Shown: positions 19,165 through 29,522 of the stretch, one piece after another
Layout of the letters: every line of letters starts with the position of its first letter
Numbering within the stretch: position 1 is the stretch's first letter
Assembly (NCBI RefSeq): GCF_900128895.1
Contig: NZ_FSQW01000002.1
Coordinates: forward strand, 372,001 to 436,000
Direction of reading: 5' to 3'
Length of the DNA: 64,000 bases
Source of the DNA: Parasphingorhabdus marina DSM 22363
Lineage (GTDB): Bacteria > Pseudomonadota > Alphaproteobacteria > Sphingomonadales > Sphingomonadaceae
Notes under the pieces: model-generated
Database searches by the model: none
Told to the model about the DNA's origin: nothing
Seen by the model: the letters and a program-made list of their open reading frames with translations, nothing else
Translations under genes and position numbers: made by a program

Positions 19165-20238
19165 ATGTCTGAACTGAAACGCACCTATCTGGATTATGCA
19201 GCGACTGCTCCTTTGCTGGAGGAAGCTCGGGCAGCCTGTCTGGAAGGCTTTGCACGGTGGGCCAATCCGTCGTCGCCCCATGCGGACGGTCGTGCCGCAC
19301 AGCAGATGCTGGAAAATGCACGCCTGCGCATGAAAAAGGCGCTCGACTGGGATGGGGAGGTCATTTTCACCGGCGGTGCAAGCGAAGCGATTGCCCTTGC
19401 CATCGGACAGTCAAAAACAGACACCCGACTGGTATCACCGGTTGAGCATGACGTGGTCCTGCGCTGCGCAGAAAATGCGGAGAGTATCGCGGTCGACCTC
19501 AATGGCCTTGTTGTGCCGATGAAACTCAACCATCAGCTCAAGGGGCACGAAGCGCCCGTACTCGTTATCGTCCAGTCAGTGAACAATGAAACCGGCGTGA
19601 TGCAGGACATGGCAGCAATCGCCAAAATCGTGCGGGACCGCGGCGGAGTTTTTTTTGCTGATTGTTCGCAGTCTGCCGGAAAAATGCCATTGCCAGATGC
19701 CGACATGATTGCGATTGCGGCCCATAAATTTGGCGGACCGCCGGGTGTTGGTGCCCTGCTGATCAAGGACTTAACCTTGCTGAGCCCACGCGGCGGGCAG
19801 GAGCAGGGATATCGCTCCGGCACGCACAATCTGCCATATATCATGGCGATGGTCGCTGCCCTTGAAGCGCCGGCCAACTGGGCAGGTCGCGCAACGGAAC
19901 TGCGAACCCATCTCGACAATGCGATCAAAAATATGGGTGGTACGGTCATCGGCGAAAACGCACCGCGTATCGCCACCATAGGCAGCTACCAGATGCCTGG
20001 CGTGGCGGCGAATACGCAACTGATAAAATTTGATATGGCTGGTTTTTCGATCAGCGCCGGCAGCGCCTGTTCCTCAGGCACGCTCAAGACCAGCCATGTG
20101 CTGCAGGCCATGGGCATTGATGACACGACCGCCAGCGAAGTGATCCGGGTCAGCATCGGGCGGGACACCACGCGGTCACAAATCTATGCCTTCATTGAAA
20201 AATGGCAGGCGATTTTCGACGAATCCCGACGGACCTGA
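19165..20238 (+). CDS. Cysteine desulfurase (NifS/IscS-like), first of a pair
   Basis: 357 residues from the ATG at 19165; a TTG at 19153 adds four residues. PLP-dependent removal of sulfur from cysteine. Visible residues are His95 in SPVEHDVVLR, Asp166 (FFADCSQSAGK), the PLP lysine Lys188 in AAHKFGGPPG, and the persulfide Cys302 in SAGSACSSGTL. Length and the SACSSG loop fit the IscS/NifS class. It is followed 6 bases later by a second desulfurase and then a ferredoxin, so the operon looks dedicated to Fe-S or thio-cofactor assembly. Having two nearly equal paralogues in tandem is unusual. Confidence 0.9.
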   Translation: MSELKRTYLDYAATAPLLEEARAACLEGFARWANPSSPHADGRAAQQMLENARLRMKKALDWDGEVIFTGGASEAIALAIGQSKTDTRLVSPVEHDVVLRCAENAESIAVDLNGLVVPMKLNHQLKGHEAPVLVIVQSVNNETGVMQDMAAIAKIVRDRGGVFFADCSQSAGKMPLPDADMIAIAAHKFGGPPGVGALLIKDLTLLSPRGGQEQGYRSGTHNLPYIMAMVAALEAPANWAGRATELRTHLDNAIKNMGGTVIGENAPRIATIGSYQMPGVAANTQLIKFDMAGFSISAGSACSSGTLKTSHVLQAMGIDDTTASEVIRVSIGRDTTRSQIYAFIEKWQAIFDESRRT

Positions 20239-20244
20239 ACGGCA

Positions 20245-21351
20245 GTGAATGACCTGATCTATCTCGACAACCAGGCCACGACCCCGCTGGCCCCGGAGGT
20301 ATTTGACGCCATGGCACCATGGTTGGGCCATGATTTCGGAAATCCGCATAGCCCCCACATCATGGGCCGGAAAGCGTTCGCGGCAGTAGAACTGGCCAGA
20401 GAACAGGTGGCGACGCTCTTTCCGGACGGCGGCCAGGTTTATTTCACCGGGACCGCAACAGAAGCGTTGAACATGGCATTCGGCGTGGTTCGAGGCATGC
20501 AAGAGACAGGGCGAAACCGGATCGTCCTGCCCGACACTGAACATGCGGCTGTGCGTGACACCGCGCTCTGGTATCGCAGTCAGGGCTTTGATGTCCTGTT
20601 GCATCCGGTCCGTGAGGATGGCCGGGTGTCCCTGGATGATCTGGTCAAGGTGATTGATCAGAAGACAGCCCTGGTCGCCAGCATGCTGGTCAACAACGAG
20701 ATTGGTGTCATCCAGCCGGTTCGTGAAATTGCAGATCTGGCCCGCCAGGCCGGTGCAGTCAGTCTTTGCGATGCCGTGCAGGGATATGGCCGGGTGGACA
20801 TCCCGGACAATATCGACATGGCGGCAATTTCCGGTCACAAAATCTACGGCCCCAAGGGCGTCGGAGCCTTGTGGGTAAGGGATGGTATTGATGTCCCGCC
20901 ACTGATCCACGGCGGTGGTCAGGAAGGCGGTCTGCGTTCGGGGACTCTTTCACCGGCATTGTGCGTCGGAATGGGAAAAGCCGCTAGCCTGTGTGCGATA
21001 CGGGCGGATGCGGACAGGGAGCATATCTCTGCCCTGGCGGCGAGGGCCCGCGCGTGTTTCTCCGACTGGACGATCAATGGCAGTGCCGAGGAGCGCTATC
21101 CCGGCAACCTCAATATCCGTCGTGAAGGGCTGGATGTGGCGCGACTGATGTCCGATGTCCGATCGGTTGCATTCTCGGCAGGCTCGGCCTGCGCAAGCGG
21201 TTCCGGCCGCCCCAGCCATGTTCTCGCGGCACTCGGACTGGAACGAGACCAGATAAAATCCTCGATCCGGCTTGGATTTGGACGGTACAACAGTCTGGAA
21301 GAGATCGAGTCAGCGGCTCGAACCATCAACGAAGCAGCGGAGGCGCAGTGA
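20245..21351 (+). CDS. Cysteine desulfurase (NifS/IscS-like), second of a pair
   Basis: 368 residues, GTG start. Same fold as its neighbour: MNDLIYLDNQATTPLAPEVF start, His100 in PDTEHAAVRD, Asp176 in LCDAVQGYG, PLP Lys199 in SGHKIYGPKGVG, and Cys316 in SAGSACASGSGRPSHVL. By eye this member is closer to classical NifS/IscS (LDNQATTP, HKIYGPKG) than the first. The two clearly are diverged paralogues and may work as separate enzymes or a heterodimer; the sequence cannot decide. The stop overlaps the ferredoxin start (GTGA). Confidence 0.93.
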   Translation: MNDLIYLDNQATTPLAPEVFDAMAPWLGHDFGNPHSPHIMGRKAFAAVELAREQVATLFPDGGQVYFTGTATEALNMAFGVVRGMQETGRNRIVLPDTEHAAVRDTALWYRSQGFDVLLHPVREDGRVSLDDLVKVIDQKTALVASMLVNNEIGVIQPVREIADLARQAGAVSLCDAVQGYGRVDIPDNIDMAAISGHKIYGPKGVGALWVRDGIDVPPLIHGGGQEGGLRSGTLSPALCVGMGKAASLCAIRADADREHISALAARARACFSDWTINGSAEERYPGNLNIRREGLDVARLMSDVRSVAFSAGSACASGSGRPSHVLAALGLERDQIKSSIRLGFGRYNSLEEIESAARTINEAAEAQ

Positions 21352-21695
21352 CTGATTCACAGATTCAGGTCCGGTTTGTCGGTGCAACCGGAGACAGTGT
21401 GACCGAAGTGCAGGCCAGCGTCGGAGACAATCTGCTGGCTGTCGCGCAAAATCATGATCAACCGCTCGAAGGAACCTGCGAAGGTCAAATGGCCTGCTCG
21501 ACCTGCCATGTGATTGTGGACACGGAATTTTTCGACAGGTTGCCGGAAGCCTCGGAAATGGAAGAGGACATGCTTGATCTTGCCGCAGGCGTGCGGCGAA
21601 CCAGTCGCCTGGCCTGTCAGATAGACCTTACCGAAGATCTCGATGGCCTGACCGTACGGATACCATCCGAAAGCCACAATATGCAGGGGATTTGA
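21348..21695 (+). CDS. 2Fe-2S ferredoxin, adrenodoxin type
   Basis: 115 residues, GTG start overlapping the desulfurase stop. Cluster ligands are Cys44, Cys50, Cys53 (EGTCEGQMACSTC) and Cys90 (SRLACQI), the spacing of vertebrate-type/Isc ferredoxins. Likely supplies electrons for Fe-S cluster assembly with the desulfurases encoded just upstream, as Fdx does in isc operons. No isc scaffold or HscA/B chaperones are in the window. Confidence 0.94.
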   Translation: MTDSQIQVRFVGATGDSVTEVQASVGDNLLAVAQNHDQPLEGTCEGQMACSTCHVIVDTEFFDRLPEASEMEEDMLDLAAGVRRTSRLACQIDLTEDLDGLTVRIPSESHNMQGI

Positions 21696-21697
21696 GG

Positions 21698-22624
21698 ATG
21701 TTAAACCGTCGGACATTGATCGCCGGAGTCCCGGCGATGCTGCTGGCTCGACCGGTGGGAGCCCTTTCCGCGCCGCCAAAGGATGCGACCTCAGGATATC
21801 AGGATGCTGCCGCCCGACGCGAAATCGCGGCCATTGAAAAACAGACCGGCGGCCGTGTCGGGGTGGCCCTGACGAGCCGAAGCGGAGAGACAGACTTTTC
21901 CTGGCGGGGTGGCGAACGTTTCGCCATGTGCTCGACATTCAAGGCACCGTTGGCATTTGCGCTATTCGACGCGGTGGAAAAACGGGATTTGGACCTTGAT
22001 GCCCGATTTGCACTCAAGAAATCGGATCTGGTGCCTTACGCACCCTATGTGGAAAAGCGCCTGGCAGAAGACCAGCCCGTCAGTTTCATGCAGCTGGCAA
22101 AAGCGGCCGTGGCGATCAGTGATAATGCAGCTGCAAATCTCATCTTGAAGGCTATTGGAGGGCCGGCGGGCTTCACGCGCTTTGTGCGAAATCACGGCGA
22201 TGAAATTACCCGCCTGGACCGGATCGAGCCGTTTCTGAACGAGAACAAGCCGGATGATCCGCGGGACACAACTTCGCCGGAGGCTTTTGCGTCTTTGATG
22301 CACAGCCTGATGATTGCCCGGCCAAAACACAAGCATAGCACCACGGTTTATGACTGGATGGCCAACAGTCCCACCGGCCGCAATCGCATACGTCTGGGTT
22401 TGCCATATGGCTGGCCCGTCGGGACAAAGACCGGCACGGCCGCCGGGGGTATTGCCGTGAATGATGTGGCGATTTTCTGGCCGTCTTTCTCTGGTTACGG
22501 GGGTGATGAGCCACGCATTTTGAGTGTCTATTGGGATCGCCCAACGGTTTCGCGCGTGGAAACCGAACTGGCAATGGCCCGAATCGCAAAGATTGCCGCC
22601 TGGTTAGTTCCGCGGGAAGGTTGA
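21698..22624 (+). CDS. Class A beta-lactamase
   Basis: 308 residues. All class A motifs are visible: STFK at 79-82 (nucleophile Ser79, Lys82), SDN at 141-143, EPFLN at 177-181 (general-base Glu177) and KTG at 244-246. Cys78 precedes the serine as in several broad-spectrum enzymes, but there is no Cys after the KTG motif, so the carbapenemase-type disulfide is absent. The N-terminus MLNRRTLIAGVPAMLLA has twin arginines before a hydrophobic stretch, consistent with Tat export. The ATG at 21698 is favoured over an in-frame TTG at 21692 that overlaps the ferredoxin stop; GGGGA lies upstream. Transcribed after the ferredoxin. No mobile-element context, so probably an intrinsic chromosomal gene. 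Confidence 0.94.
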   Translation: MLNRRTLIAGVPAMLLARPVGALSAPPKDATSGYQDAAARREIAAIEKQTGGRVGVALTSRSGETDFSWRGGERFAMCSTFKAPLAFALFDAVEKRDLDLDARFALKKSDLVPYAPYVEKRLAEDQPVSFMQLAKAAVAISDNAAANLILKAIGGPAGFTRFVRNHGDEITRLDRIEPFLNENKPDDPRDTTSPEAFASLMHSLMIARPKHKHSTTVYDWMANSPTGRNRIRLGLPYGWPVGTKTGTAAGGIAVNDVAIFWPSFSGYGGDEPRILSVYWDRPTVSRVETELAMARIAKIAAWLVPREG

Positions 22625-22677
22625 GGCAGGACCGGAATTTGCTTGAAACTGAGGCAAAGCCTCGCCATATGCGCAGC

Positions 22678-22765
22678 GGGAGTCGGGTGGACGTAGTGTT
22701 CGCCAACCCGGTCAGGTCCGGAAGGAAGCAGCCGTAACGATTTTTCTGCGGGTCGCCCGGCTCCT
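22678..22765 (+). ncRNA. ffs: 4.5S signal recognition particle RNA
   Basis: The conserved SRP core GGTCAGGTCCGGAAGGAAGC is at 22711-22730. The flanks pair into a long hairpin: GGAGTCGGGTGG near 22679-22690 with GGTCGCCCGGCTCC at 22751-22764, including G-U pairs. This is the small bacterial SRP RNA that binds Ffh. The ends are estimated from the base pairing to within a few bases. No U-rich terminator is obvious immediately after it. dnaX follows at 22861, the same order seen in many alphaproteobacteria. Confidence 0.93.
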
Positions 22766-22860
22766 ACTCATTACATTGATCGCTTTGTTGCCTGGCATTT
22801 GTGCTTCCAATACCGGTTTAACCCTTCGACATTCCGGCACCAAGCGCCTAGACTGACCGC

Positions 22861-24714
22861 ATGTCCGATTCACCCGATATTTTTGCAGCTGGCGGCGTGG
22901 AGGCACCGGCTGCCCCGGCGCCATCGGCGAACCAGCCTTATCGCGTTCTGGCCCGGAAATACCGGCCTTCCAGCTTTGCAGAACTGATCGGTCAGGATGC
23001 CATGGTTCAGACGCTGGGCAATGCGATCCGGCGGGACAGGCTGGCGCATGCCTTTCTGATGACCGGCGTGCGTGGTGTCGGCAAGACCACCACAGCGCGG
23101 CTGATCGCCAAGGCACTGAATTGTATCGGAGAAGACGGGCAGGGTGGCCCAACCATCGATCCCTGCGGAAAATGCGAACCCTGTCAGGGCATAGCAGAAG
23201 GCAGCTTTATCGATGTCATCGAGATGGATGCGGCCAGCCATACAGGCGTGGACGATGTGCGCGAGATTATCGAGGCCGTGCGCTATTCGTCGGTATCGGC
23301 GCGTTACAAGATCTACATTATCGACGAAGTGCACATGCTGTCGAAAAATGCGTTCAACGCGCTGTTGAAGACACTCGAAGAACCACCGGCCCATGTGAAG
23401 TTCATTTTCGCAACAACTGAAGTGAACAAGGTTCCCATTACCGTCCTCTCGCGCTGTCAGCGTTTTGACCTGAAAAGGATCAAGGCAGACCAGCTCTCCG
23501 CACATTTCGCGCATATCGTCGACAAAGAGGGCGTGAAAGCCGAGCAGGAAGCGCTGGATCTGATTGCCCAGGCGGCCGAAGGATCAGTGCGGGATGGTCT
23601 GTCCATACTGGATCAGGCGATTGCCCATGCGGACATGGACGGCGAAGGTGACGGTTCGGGTGAAGTTCGCGCGGTCCAGATCCGCGAAATGCTAGGTCTG
23701 TCCGATCGCGGTGCCATACGCCGTCTTTTCGGACAATTGCTGACCGGCGATTCGCAAGCACTGCTGGACGCAGTGGACGAGCAATATCGCATTGGGGTCG
23801 AGCCGCTGTCGCTGATGAACGGACTGCTTTCGCTTTCGCATCAGGTGACGTTGTACAAGGTTGGCCGAACAACCGATCCGACGTTGTCAGAAGAAGCCCG
23901 GTCCCTCCTGAAAGACTGGTCGGAAGGCCTTTCCTATCCTGTTCTCCACCGCTTGTGGCAGCTTCTTCTGAAAGGGTATCAGGAAGTGCAACAGGCCCAT
24001 ATGCCGCGTGAAGCCTGTGATATGGCGCTGTTGCGGGTGCAATGCGCCGCAGATATGCCGGATCCCGGCAAATTGCGGAAAATGCTGGATGACATGTCGG
24101 ATTCGGGTCGCATCGATGCGCCCCCACCGATGGAAAATACCCCTGCAAGTACATCGGGTGAGCCCGCATATGCCGCACAGTCCGAGCCATCAGGCCAGAG
24201 CCAGGAGTTAAGCGATCCGCAATCTGTCGCCACGTCCGGAAGTGAACCGGACACACAGCCGGGTCCAGAGATATCAGAACCCGAAGCGACAAAGCCGGAC
24301 GCATCGCCAGCATCTTTTTCGGGGATCGTCGATCTTGTCGGGGAAGTCTCGGTCACCAAACAGAGCATTTTAAAGGCAGATATTCGATTAATCGAATTTG
24401 CGCCGCCAAAGATTGTGTACGAGGCGGTTCGCCCGATCTCCCCGGCGGATCTCAATCAGATTTCTGACATTCTCAAGCAGGAAACGGGAGAAATCTGGTC
24501 CTTTGAGGAGGGAACCGGAACGCCAAAGCCGAGCCTGGATGAACAGGCGGAGCTTGAAAAACAGGCCGCGCATCAGAAAATTCTGGAAATGCCGATGGTC
24601 AAGGCGGCATTCGAAGCCTTTCCAGATGCCAAATTGCTTGAATCGGCAGAGTCATCTGACCAGATAACCGAGGAAACACAACAGCCGCACCAGACAAGGA
24701 GTTCGCTGGCATGA
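22861..24714 (+). CDS. dnaX: DNA polymerase III subunits gamma/tau
   Basis: 617 residues. The clamp-loader AAA+ domain begins at ~28 ([19 protein letters not shown]). Walker A is GVRGVGKTT at 69-77, the zinc module uses Cys88, Cys102, Cys105 and Cys108, and Walker B/sensor regions are [12 protein letters not shown] and [12 protein letters not shown]. After about residue 420 there is a Pro/Ser/Glu-rich linker and then a C-terminal tau domain (ending about residue 605). No poly-A slippery site for a gamma frameshift was found by eye. The stop overlaps the YbaB start by 4 bases. Confidence 0.96.
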   Translation: MSDSPDIFAAGGVEAPAAPAPSANQPYRVLARKYRPSSFAELIGQDAMVQTLGNAIRRDRLAHAFLMTGVRGVGKTTTARLIAKALNCIGEDGQGGPTIDPCGKCEPCQGIAEGSFIDVIEMDAASHTGVDDVREIIEAVRYSSVSARYKIYIIDEVHMLSKNAFNALLKTLEEPPAHVKFIFATTEVNKVPITVLSRCQRFDLKRIKADQLSAHFAHIVDKEGVKAEQEALDLIAQAAEGSVRDGLSILDQAIAHADMDGEGDGSGEVRAVQIREMLGLSDRGAIRRLFGQLLTGDSQALLDAVDEQYRIGVEPLSLMNGLLSLSHQVTLYKVGRTTDPTLSEEARSLLKDWSEGLSYPVLHRLWQLLLKGYQEVQQAHMPREACDMALLRVQCAADMPDPGKLRKMLDDMSDSGRIDAPPPMENTPASTSGEPAYAAQSEPSGQSQELSDPQSVATSGSEPDTQPGPEISEPEATKPDASPASFSGIVDLVGEVSVTKQSILKADIRLIEFAPPKIVYEAVRPISPADLNQISDILKQETGEIWSFEEGTGTPKPSLDEQAELEKQAAHQKILEMPMVKAAFEAFPDAKLLESAESSDQITEETQQPHQTRSSLA

Positions 24715-25046
24715 AATCAATGGAAGAAATGATCCAGGCGGCCCAGGAGGCTGCGCAAACGGTCCAGACACAGATGGAGGAAGCCCAGAAGAAACTGGAC
24801 AGCATCGAAGTGGAAGGCAAATCGGGCGGTGGGCTGGTGACTGTCACGGCCACGGCCAAAGGCCGGATTCTGGGCGTCAAGATTGATGACAGCCTGCTCA
24901 AACCGGATGAAAAGGGCATTCTCGAAGATCTTGTTGCAGCAGCGTTTAATGATGCGCGGGACAAGGCTGATGCTGTCAGCAGCGAAGAAATGGGCAAAAT
25001 GACCAGCGGTTTGCCACTTCCCGGTGGTTTCAAATTGCCATTCTGA
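24711..25046 (+). CDS. YbaB/EbfC nucleoid-associated protein
   Basis: 111 residues. N-terminal amphipathic coiled coil ([18 protein letters not shown]), then the [21 protein letters not shown] core and [16 protein letters not shown] end typical of the family. Dimeric DNA-binding protein, commonly encoded directly after dnaX as here. The third usual partner, recR, is at 7089. Confidence 0.96.
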   Translation: MKSMEEMIQAAQEAAQTVQTQMEEAQKKLDSIEVEGKSGGGLVTVTATAKGRILGVKIDDSLLKPDEKGILEDLVAAAFNDARDKADAVSSEEMGKMTSGLPLPGGFKLPF

Positions 25047-25072
25047 GCTTCTGTTCAGCTTGTCGCAGGGCG

Positions 25073-25100
25073 CTTGAAGTGCAAATCCGGCACCCCATAT
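25073..25100 (+). promoter_or_regulatory. RpoH (sigma32)-type heat-shock promoter of lon
   Basis: CTTGAAG at 25073-25079 and CCCCATAT at 25093-25100 with a 13-base spacer match the sigma32 consensus (CTTGAA ... CCCCATnT) almost perfectly, 52 bases upstream of the lon ATG. Lon is a classical member of the RpoH regulon, which supports the reading. The predicted transcript start is near 25107. Confidence 0.75.
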
Positions 25101-25118
25101 AGCTCTAAAGTAGTTCTG

Positions 25119-25135
25119 TGCGTGACCGTCACGCA
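25119..25135. promoter_or_regulatory. Perfect inverted repeat in the lon 5' leader
   Basis: TGCGTGACCGTCACGCA is a 17-base palindrome with 8-base arms around one central C. It lies downstream of the predicted heat-shock transcription start and 16 bases before the ATG. With a single-base centre it is better suited to a dimeric protein operator than to an RNA hairpin. The binding protein is unknown. Confidence 0.5.
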
Positions 25136-25151
25136 ATATTCTGGAGTATAA

Positions 25152-27575
<2,424 letters not shown>

Positions 27576-27818
27576 CAGAACTGTCCGTTGCGAGTCGTTT
27601 AGTCCCGGTATTCCGCCAAGATTCGGGCCTTCCGGTGCCTATTGAAGAGGCAGAATGCAACTCATCGCAGTTTTTTCGGTATTTTGACGTAAAAATTGTG
27701 TCACTGACCCAAAATCTGGCGGTTTTCCTTTGACTCACGGGTTAATCTTGGTGTTACTGCGTCTCAGACAAAGACGCGATTCAATACAGAGTTGCACAGA
27801 GAAGGGGGGATACCCATT

Positions 27819-28094
27819 ATGAACAAACAGGATCTTATCAGTAGCGTTGCAGACCACAGTGGTCTCAGCAAAAGCGATGCCGGCAAAGCCGTAGACGCGG
27901 TTTTTGACTCCATCACAGGCTCACTGAAGAGCGGCAATGAAGTCCGTCTCGTCGGATTTGGTACTTTTTCTACTTCCAAGCGCAAAGCATCTACCGGCCG
28001 CAACCCGCGGACCGGTGAGCCAATGCAGATTCCTGCATCGACTCAGGCGAAATTCAAAGCCGGCAAGGGCTTGAAGGACGCTGTAAACAAGTAA
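27819..28094 (+). CDS. hup: DNA-binding protein HU
   Basis: 91 residues from the ATG at 27819, preceded by GAAGGGGGGAT; an earlier in-frame start at 27792 lacks family support. Residues MNKQDLISSVADHSGLSKSD, VRLVGFGTFSTSKR and RNPRTGEPMQIPAS are standard HU features, with the DNA-intercalating proline in the arm. Abundant nucleoid protein that bends DNA. A long 243-base leader separates it from lon; a possible -35/-10 pair TTGACT (27730) and GTTACT (27753) with 17-base spacing is weak. The gene ends in a strong terminator. Confidence 0.96.
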   Translation: MNKQDLISSVADHSGLSKSDAGKAVDAVFDSITGSLKSGNEVRLVGFGTFSTSKRKASTGRNPRTGEPMQIPASTQAKFKAGKGLKDAVNK

Positions 28095-28103
28095 TTGTTT
28101 AAT

Positions 28104-28135
28104 CGGGAAGCGTGGAAGCGCTTCCCGTTTTTCTT
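28104..28135 (+). terminator. Rho-independent terminator of hup
   Basis: Nine-base stem CGGGAAGCG (28104-28112) with CGCTTCCCG (28119-28127), six-base loop, followed at once by TTTTTCTTT. It lies 10 bases after the HU stop codon. Confidence 0.88.
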
Positions 28136-28158
28136 TCGCGCTTTGTTTTGAAAACTCA

Positions 28159-28185
28159 GGCGGATCCTCACGGGTCCGCCTTTTT
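28159..28185. terminator. Bidirectional terminator between hup and tRNA-Lys
   Basis: Stem GGCGGATCC (28159-28167) with GGGTCCGCC (28172-28180), loop TCAC, including one G-T pair. It is followed on the plus strand by TTTTT, and on the minus strand by a GAGTTTTC run, so it can stop hup read-through and also the tRNA-Lys transcript arriving from the other side. Confidence 0.75.
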
Positions 28186-28254
28186 CAATATCTGCGACCG
28201 GGACGATCCTGTGCGGGCCATCATATATTGATCAGGCAGGGAAAGGATATCGAA

Positions 28255-28330
<76 letters not shown>

Positions 28331-28406
28331 AAGTCCATTTCGATATGGGCCATATAGGGGCTATCAGACGGAGTGCAATGGATTCCTTCGGGTTTTCGGC
28401 AAATAA

Positions 28407-29519
28407 TTATGCAAATGCACCACCGCGTCGTCCGGGATGGCGGTCAATCGACATGAGAATCCCTACGCAGATCATGATTGTCATCATCGAAGAGCCGCCG
28501 TGGCTCAGGAATGGCAGCGGAATGCCGACAACTGGTGCAAGCCCCATCACCATCATCAGGTTGATCGCCACGTAGAAGAAAATTGTCGTGGTCAGCCCGG
28601 CTGCCGCCAGCTGAGAAAAGCGGGTCCTGGCCTTCATCGCCACCCCCAGACCCCAGCGGAACAGCAGGAAAAAGCAGAACAACACAACGACGCCACCCAT
28701 AAGCCCCCATTCTTCCGCCATTGTGGCAAAAACAAAGTCGGTGTGACCTTCGGGAAGATAGTCGAGATGGCTCTGGGTGCCATTCAGAAAACCCTTGCCG
28801 AAAATTCCACCCGATCCAATGGCAATCTTGGACTGGCTGATATGATATCCCGCACCGAGCGGATCATTCTCCGGATTAAGAAATGTGGTGACGCGCCGTT
28901 GCTGATAGTCTTCCAGTCCGAAGAAGAAGGCGAGTGGGGCGAGGACGGCGAGGAGTGCAGCGCCGCCAACGAACAGACGCATGGGCAGGCCGGCCAGAAA
29001 TGCCACGGTCATGGCGCCGGACACCACCGTGATGGTCGTCCCGAGATCGGGCTGAAGCAGAATCAGGGCACAGGGAAAGGCCAGAAGCAGCAACAGAGGC
29101 CAGACTGCGCCCCATGTCCGGATCTGGCCGGGAGGCAGGAGGTCATAGAACCGCGCGACGGCCAGAATGATGGCGGGCTTCATCAGCTCTGACGGTTGTA
29201 TCCGTATGAAGCCAAGGTTGAGCCAGCGCTGACTGCCACCGCCAACTGCACCGATCAGCTCGACTCCGAGCAGCATGATTACGACCACGGTATAGACCGG
29301 GAAGGCGATGGTTTTCCAGAATCGTTCCTTGAAGCGTGACAGGACAATGGCCATCGCCAGAAACACCATGAAACGGATCATGTGCAGTCCTGCCCAGGGG
29401 GTCAAACTGCCTCCCGCTGCCGAATAGAGCACGACGAAGCCGAACGAGGCGAGCACCAGCAACAGCAAAATTGTTCGCCAGGGCAACTGTGCGATGGGTG
29501 CAGGGATGAAGTCGTTCAA
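28407..29519 (-). CDS. rodA: Rod shape-determining SEDS glycosyltransferase RodA
   Basis: 370 residues with about ten membrane helices. SEDS-family signatures include RWLNLGFIRIQPSELMKPA and DFVFATMAEEWGLMGG, and the C-terminal GIPLPFLSHGGSSMMT. RodA polymerises lipid II glycan strands for side-wall growth in partnership with PBP2, which is encoded immediately upstream (3-base gap). Last gene of the mreB-mreC-mreD-mrdA-rodA operon. Confidence 0.96.
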   Translation of the reverse strand: MNDFIPAPIAQLPWRTILLLLVLASFGFVVLYSAAGGSLTPWAGLHMIRFMVFLAMAIVLSRFKERFWKTIAFPVYTVVVIMLLGVELIGAVGGGSQRWLNLGFIRIQPSELMKPAIILAVARFYDLLPPGQIRTWGAVWPLLLLLAFPCALILLQPDLGTTITVVSGAMTVAFLAGLPMRLFVGGAALLAVLAPLAFFFGLEDYQQRRVTTFLNPENDPLGAGYHISQSKIAIGSGGIFGKGFLNGTQSHLDYLPEGHTDFVFATMAEEWGLMGGVVVLFCFFLLFRWGLGVAMKARTRFSQLAAAGLTTTIFFYVAINLMMVMGLAPVVGIPLPFLSHGGSSMMTIMICVGILMSIDRHPGRRGGAFA

Positions 29520-29522
29520 CGC

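Noticed and set aside
22861-24714. Programmed frameshift for the gamma subunit in dnaX
   Set aside because: No A-rich slippery heptamer with a downstream stem was found near the end of the clamp-loader domain.
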